A DNA stretch of 64,000 bases from QKMZ01 sp012965515 (GTDB taxonomy: Bacteria > Cyanobacteriota > Vampirovibrionia > Obscuribacterales > Obscuribacteraceae). This document shows positions 61,549 to 64,000 of this stretch, one piece after another. How positions within the stretch are numbered: the stretch's first letter is position 1; every line of letters starts with the position of its first letter. Where the stretch lies: NCBI GenBank assembly GCA_937879965.1, contig CALFMP010000041.1, positions 79,787-143,786 of the forward strand, written 5' to 3'. A program made the position numbers and the translations under genes. The notes below the pieces were generated by a model. It was not told the DNA's origin and made no database searches. It saw only the letters and a list, made by a program, of their open reading frames with translations.

Positions 61549-63729
61549 TCAACACATAGTATAACCGCAGGAGTAGCACAGGCTGCAGCTCTCCTGCCGC
61601 GCCATGAATCCGCTTCCATAGCCACATTCCGGGCAATCGGATATCGAAGGCATAGCTCTTTGCCGATCATTAGAGTTATTGAACAACTGAGGCTCTTGAG
61701 AAGGTTCAAGAAAACTGATCGCTTTCAAACCAATGTACTTGGAAAAGCTGCGTTTGACCTGGGGACCTGTGACAGTCCCCGCAGCATTAGCGCTTCGCGC
61801 TTTTTTTTGTGCGTTCTCCGATGTCTCGAGTCCTGGTCTTGGATTGACCGCTTGCGGCTGTTTCGCGCAGTCATTAGTGCTAAGCGTCGTTGAAGAAGAG
61901 GAAGAAGTGACGGTGCATTGAATTTCTTCAGCTCCCGTTTCGTCCGGAGAATCGCAACACTCACCGCGCCTGACTCCATTTCCAGATTTCCGCGTCGATG
62001 CAATGTTTAAAACCTGGCGAGGGCGCGAATTGTCACGATAGACGGTGATACCTTTCAAACCGTCTCTCCAGGCTGAAAGATAAGCTTCTCTGACTTCCTC
62101 GACACTGGCACTTTCGCGGAAATTGATAGTCTTGGACACAGCGTTGTCTGTATGCCTTTGGAAGGCTACCTGCATTCGCACATGCTCCGAATACGAGATG
62201 TCGTGAGAGCAAACGAATAGCCGACGCACATCCTCGGGAACCGATTCATTGCCGGAGACGATGCCCGATTGAGCAATCTCTTGCATCAAATCTTCAGAGT
62301 AAAAACCTCTCTCACGGGCGATTTCCTCGAAAAGCGGATTAACTTCAATCAGCTCTGTGCCTTCCATTACACGCCTAATGAAACAGACCGCGAACAAAGG
62401 CTCGATACCAGATGTGGTACCGGCAATAATTGAAATGGTACCGGTTGGTGCAATCGTCGTCACCGTCGCGTTACGCATTGGCCGGTTGATTGATTTCCAG
62501 CGGCTGTACTGCCAATTTGGAAAGACTCCTCTTTCGCCTGCAAGTTTTTCAGATGCATCATGGGCGGTATCATTCATAAAACGCATCAGCTCGTCGGCTT
62601 TCTTTTCCGACGCCTCGTCTCCATAGACGATGCCCATTAGAATCAGCGCTTCCGCCCATCCCATGATTCCCAATCCAATTCGCCTGTTATTAAGAGTCGC
62701 TTCTTCGATGAATTTGAGAGGATAACTGTTCGCCGAAATCACATCATCGAGAAAACGCACGGAGAGCTCTATTTGCTCTTTCAAACGCGGATAATCGAAA
62801 TCTCTCTTTTGACGGTCGACAAATTTTGCCAAATTGATCGAGGCCAAATTGCACGCATCGCCAGGGCCGAGCGGTTGTTCGCCGCAGGGATTTGTAGCTT
62901 CGATTTCTTCTGTTCCAGGAATTGCATTTCCTCTTTCATCGAAGGCCTCTTCAACAGGGTCGGAATTATTGATCCTGTCTATAAAAATCAGGCCAGGCTC
63001 CCCTGTACCGTGAGCGTTTTCCACAATCTTGGAAAACAAATCGGCCGCCTTAACAGAGCGGACCTTCTTCTTTGAAGTCGGATGCAACAAATCAAAGGCT
63101 TCATCCTTTTCCACCGCCTCCATGAATTTATCCGTGGCAGCGACGGAAATATTGAAATTATTGAGCCTGTCAGTATCTTGCTTACAAGAGATAAATGCCT
63201 CGATGTCGGGATGATCGACTCTCAGCATTCCCATATTGGCACCACGCCTGGTACCACCTTGACGTATTGCCTCTGTAGCAGCGTCATATACGGTCATGAA
63301 ACTTACCGGACCGGAAGCCACTCCAGTTGAGGATGCAACCCGATCGTTGGCCGGTCGTAAACGACTGAATGAAAAACCAGTTCCGCCACCGGTCTTATGT
63401 ATAAGAGCGGCATTCTTGCATGTATCGAAAATACCCTCGAGTGAATCTGGCACAGGCAACACAAAACATGCCGATAATTGGCCCCCTGCCTTGCCTGCAT
63501 TCATGAGAGTCGGAGAATTGGGCATGAATGAGCAGCTATACATAGATTGAAAATAGCGATCAGCCAATTGTTGTATCTCGACATCAGTTTTGCCCCACTC
63601 CTTCTCAGCAGAAGCAACAGCAAAAGCCACCCGTCTAAACAATTGCTCAGGCGTTTCTTTCAAACTGCCGTGCTCATCGCGCAGCAAGTAACGTTTTTCA
63701 AGAACCTTAAGGGCGTTTTGCGAAAACAT
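61549..63729 (-). CDS. nrdJ: Adenosylcobalamin-dependent (class II) ribonucleotide reductase
   Basis: A 726-residue enzyme that reduces ribonucleotides to deoxyribonucleotides using a radical from coenzyme B12. Active-site features are present: NSPTLMN at about 71-77, Cys88 (LSACFVLP), NPCGEQPL at 280-287 with Cys282 and Glu284, and APTGTISIIAGTTSGIEPL. The C-terminus has a Ser/Thr-rich linker and then CPECGYGS...CSLCYSCGYTMC, the redox-active/zinc tail of this subfamily. ATG 63729 has GGAGGGG 5-6 bases upstream and is preferred over ATG 63762. It works without oxygen and needs no small subunit. First in the unit with dcd. Confidence 0.95.
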   Translation of the reverse strand: MFSQNALKVLEKRYLLRDEHGSLKETPEQLFRRVAFAVASAEKEWGKTDVEIQQLADRYFQSMYSCSFMPNSPTLMNAGKAGGQLSACFVLPVPDSLEGIFDTCKNAALIHKTGGGTGFSFSRLRPANDRVASSTGVASGPVSFMTVYDAATEAIRQGGTRRGANMGMLRVDHPDIEAFISCKQDTDRLNNFNISVAATDKFMEAVEKDEAFDLLHPTSKKKVRSVKAADLFSKIVENAHGTGEPGLIFIDRINNSDPVEEAFDERGNAIPGTEEIEATNPCGEQPLGPGDACNLASINLAKFVDRQKRDFDYPRLKEQIELSVRFLDDVISANSYPLKFIEEATLNNRRIGLGIMGWAEALILMGIVYGDEASEKKADELMRFMNDTAHDASEKLAGERGVFPNWQYSRWKSINRPMRNATVTTIAPTGTISIIAGTTSGIEPLFAVCFIRRVMEGTELIEVNPLFEEIARERGFYSEDLMQEIAQSGIVSGNESVPEDVRRLFVCSHDISYSEHVRMQVAFQRHTDNAVSKTINFRESASVEEVREAYLSAWRDGLKGITVYRDNSRPRQVLNIASTRKSGNGVRRGECCDSPDETGAEEIQCTVTSSSSSTTLSTNDCAKQPQAVNPRPGLETSENAQKKARSANAAGTVTGPQVKRSFSKYIGLKAISFLEPSQEPQLFNNSNDRQRAMPSISDCPECGYGSGFMARQESCSLCYSCGYTMC

Positions 63730-63806
63730 ACGGCCCCTCCAACTCGCCCTACGAATTTTCATGGTCTTGCGGTTCGAAGCTCGACCAATTTTGCTGGCGT
63801 AAAAAC

Positions 63807-63842
63807 ATTATACTACATTTGTATGGCACCACATATAGCGTA
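63807..63842 (-). promoter_or_regulatory. Possible nrdJ promoter and dyad
   Basis: On the minus strand TATAAT (63812-63807) lies 78 bases before the nrdJ ATG. The -35 (TATGTG) is weak. An ATAC-N7-GTAT dyad and CACATATAGCG overlap it; both loosely resemble NrdR-box halves (ACAC-wATATw-GTGT), but not well enough to call. Confidence 0.3.
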
Positions 63843-64000
63843 GCAATGCCTCACGCATACAACATTTAGCGCTTAGAGCTTCCAAAGCTCACTCAAAACT
63901 TCCTTTCAAATAGAAAAAACAGCCGAATCTCTCGCAAACCAGCATCAATCAAAGAGAAATCAGATCAGACCGCAGCGGGAATGTCTCAAACCATTGCCTA
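63843..64000. other. Right end, nothing recognised
   Basis: The last 158 bases have no supported frame on either strand and no recognisable RNA or repeat. Confidence 0.4.

Noticed and set aside
63763..64000. Cobalamin riboswitch upstream of nrdJ
   Set aside because: Expected from the enzyme's cofactor, but no B12-box-like sequence or suitable long structure was seen.

Overview
The window looks like a chromosomal piece of a non-photosynthetic relative of cyanobacteria, most likely a Melainabacteria/Vampirovibrionia genome of the Candidatus Obscuribacter type. The evidence is indirect. The only tRNA is a tRNA-Glu(UUC) with a G1:U72 pair and no encoded CCA, as in cyanobacteria. Glycyl-tRNA synthetase is the two-subunit type (glyQ). 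Ribonucleotide reduction is by a B12-dependent class II enzyme. Many large proteins have no obvious relatives but carry EF-hand, LysM, Spherulin-4 or Arg/Glu-rich modules. TTG and GTG starts are common. No phage, CRISPR array or complete insertion sequence was seen.

Layout. 1-7.4 kb: two lipoproteins, an epimerase-like SDR, an alpha/beta hydrolase, a von Willebrand A protein and a TPR protein, with REP-like palindromes. 7.5-14.1 kb: a large protein ending in a PI3/4-kinase-like domain, a LysM protein, and a sensor kinase/OmpR regulator pair. 14.3-23.6 kb: a GT39-type membrane glycosyltransferase, an Arg/Glu/Asp-rich protein, an EF-hand/Spherulin-4 protein, and a three-gene unit with two Tad-like pilin-type proteins. 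24-33.5 kb: PhzF, transketolase, an M1 aminopeptidase, a protein combining IS1595-type and DprA-type domains, and a protein of four MshEN-like repeats. 33.6-40 kb: tRNA-Glu, a radical SAM protein, a ROK sugar kinase, a phosphodiester glycosidase and glyQ. 40.2-48.9 kb: a MoxR/DUF58/transglutaminase operon, an AAA+ ATPase, a TonB-like protein and a lipoprotein. 48.9-57.7 kb: an EF-hand protein, a second regulator/kinase pair, a ComEC-like channel and secreted proteins. 57.7-63.7 kb: a 951-residue Q-rich protein, then dcd and nrdJ, which look co-transcribed.

The most unusual signals are: (i) a palindrome present three times between genes (perfect over 40, 40 and 26 bp), in which two copies differ in their arms but with compensating changes; (ii) a fusion of transposase-like ends with a DprA-type winged helix; (iii) a PI3K/FAM20-like kinase signature at the end of a protein of unknown function; (iv) a C-terminal domain shared by two otherwise different proteins; (v) a group of large proteins without signal peptides that carry calcium-binding or polysaccharide-binding modules. 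All functional statements are read from motifs; no database search was run.
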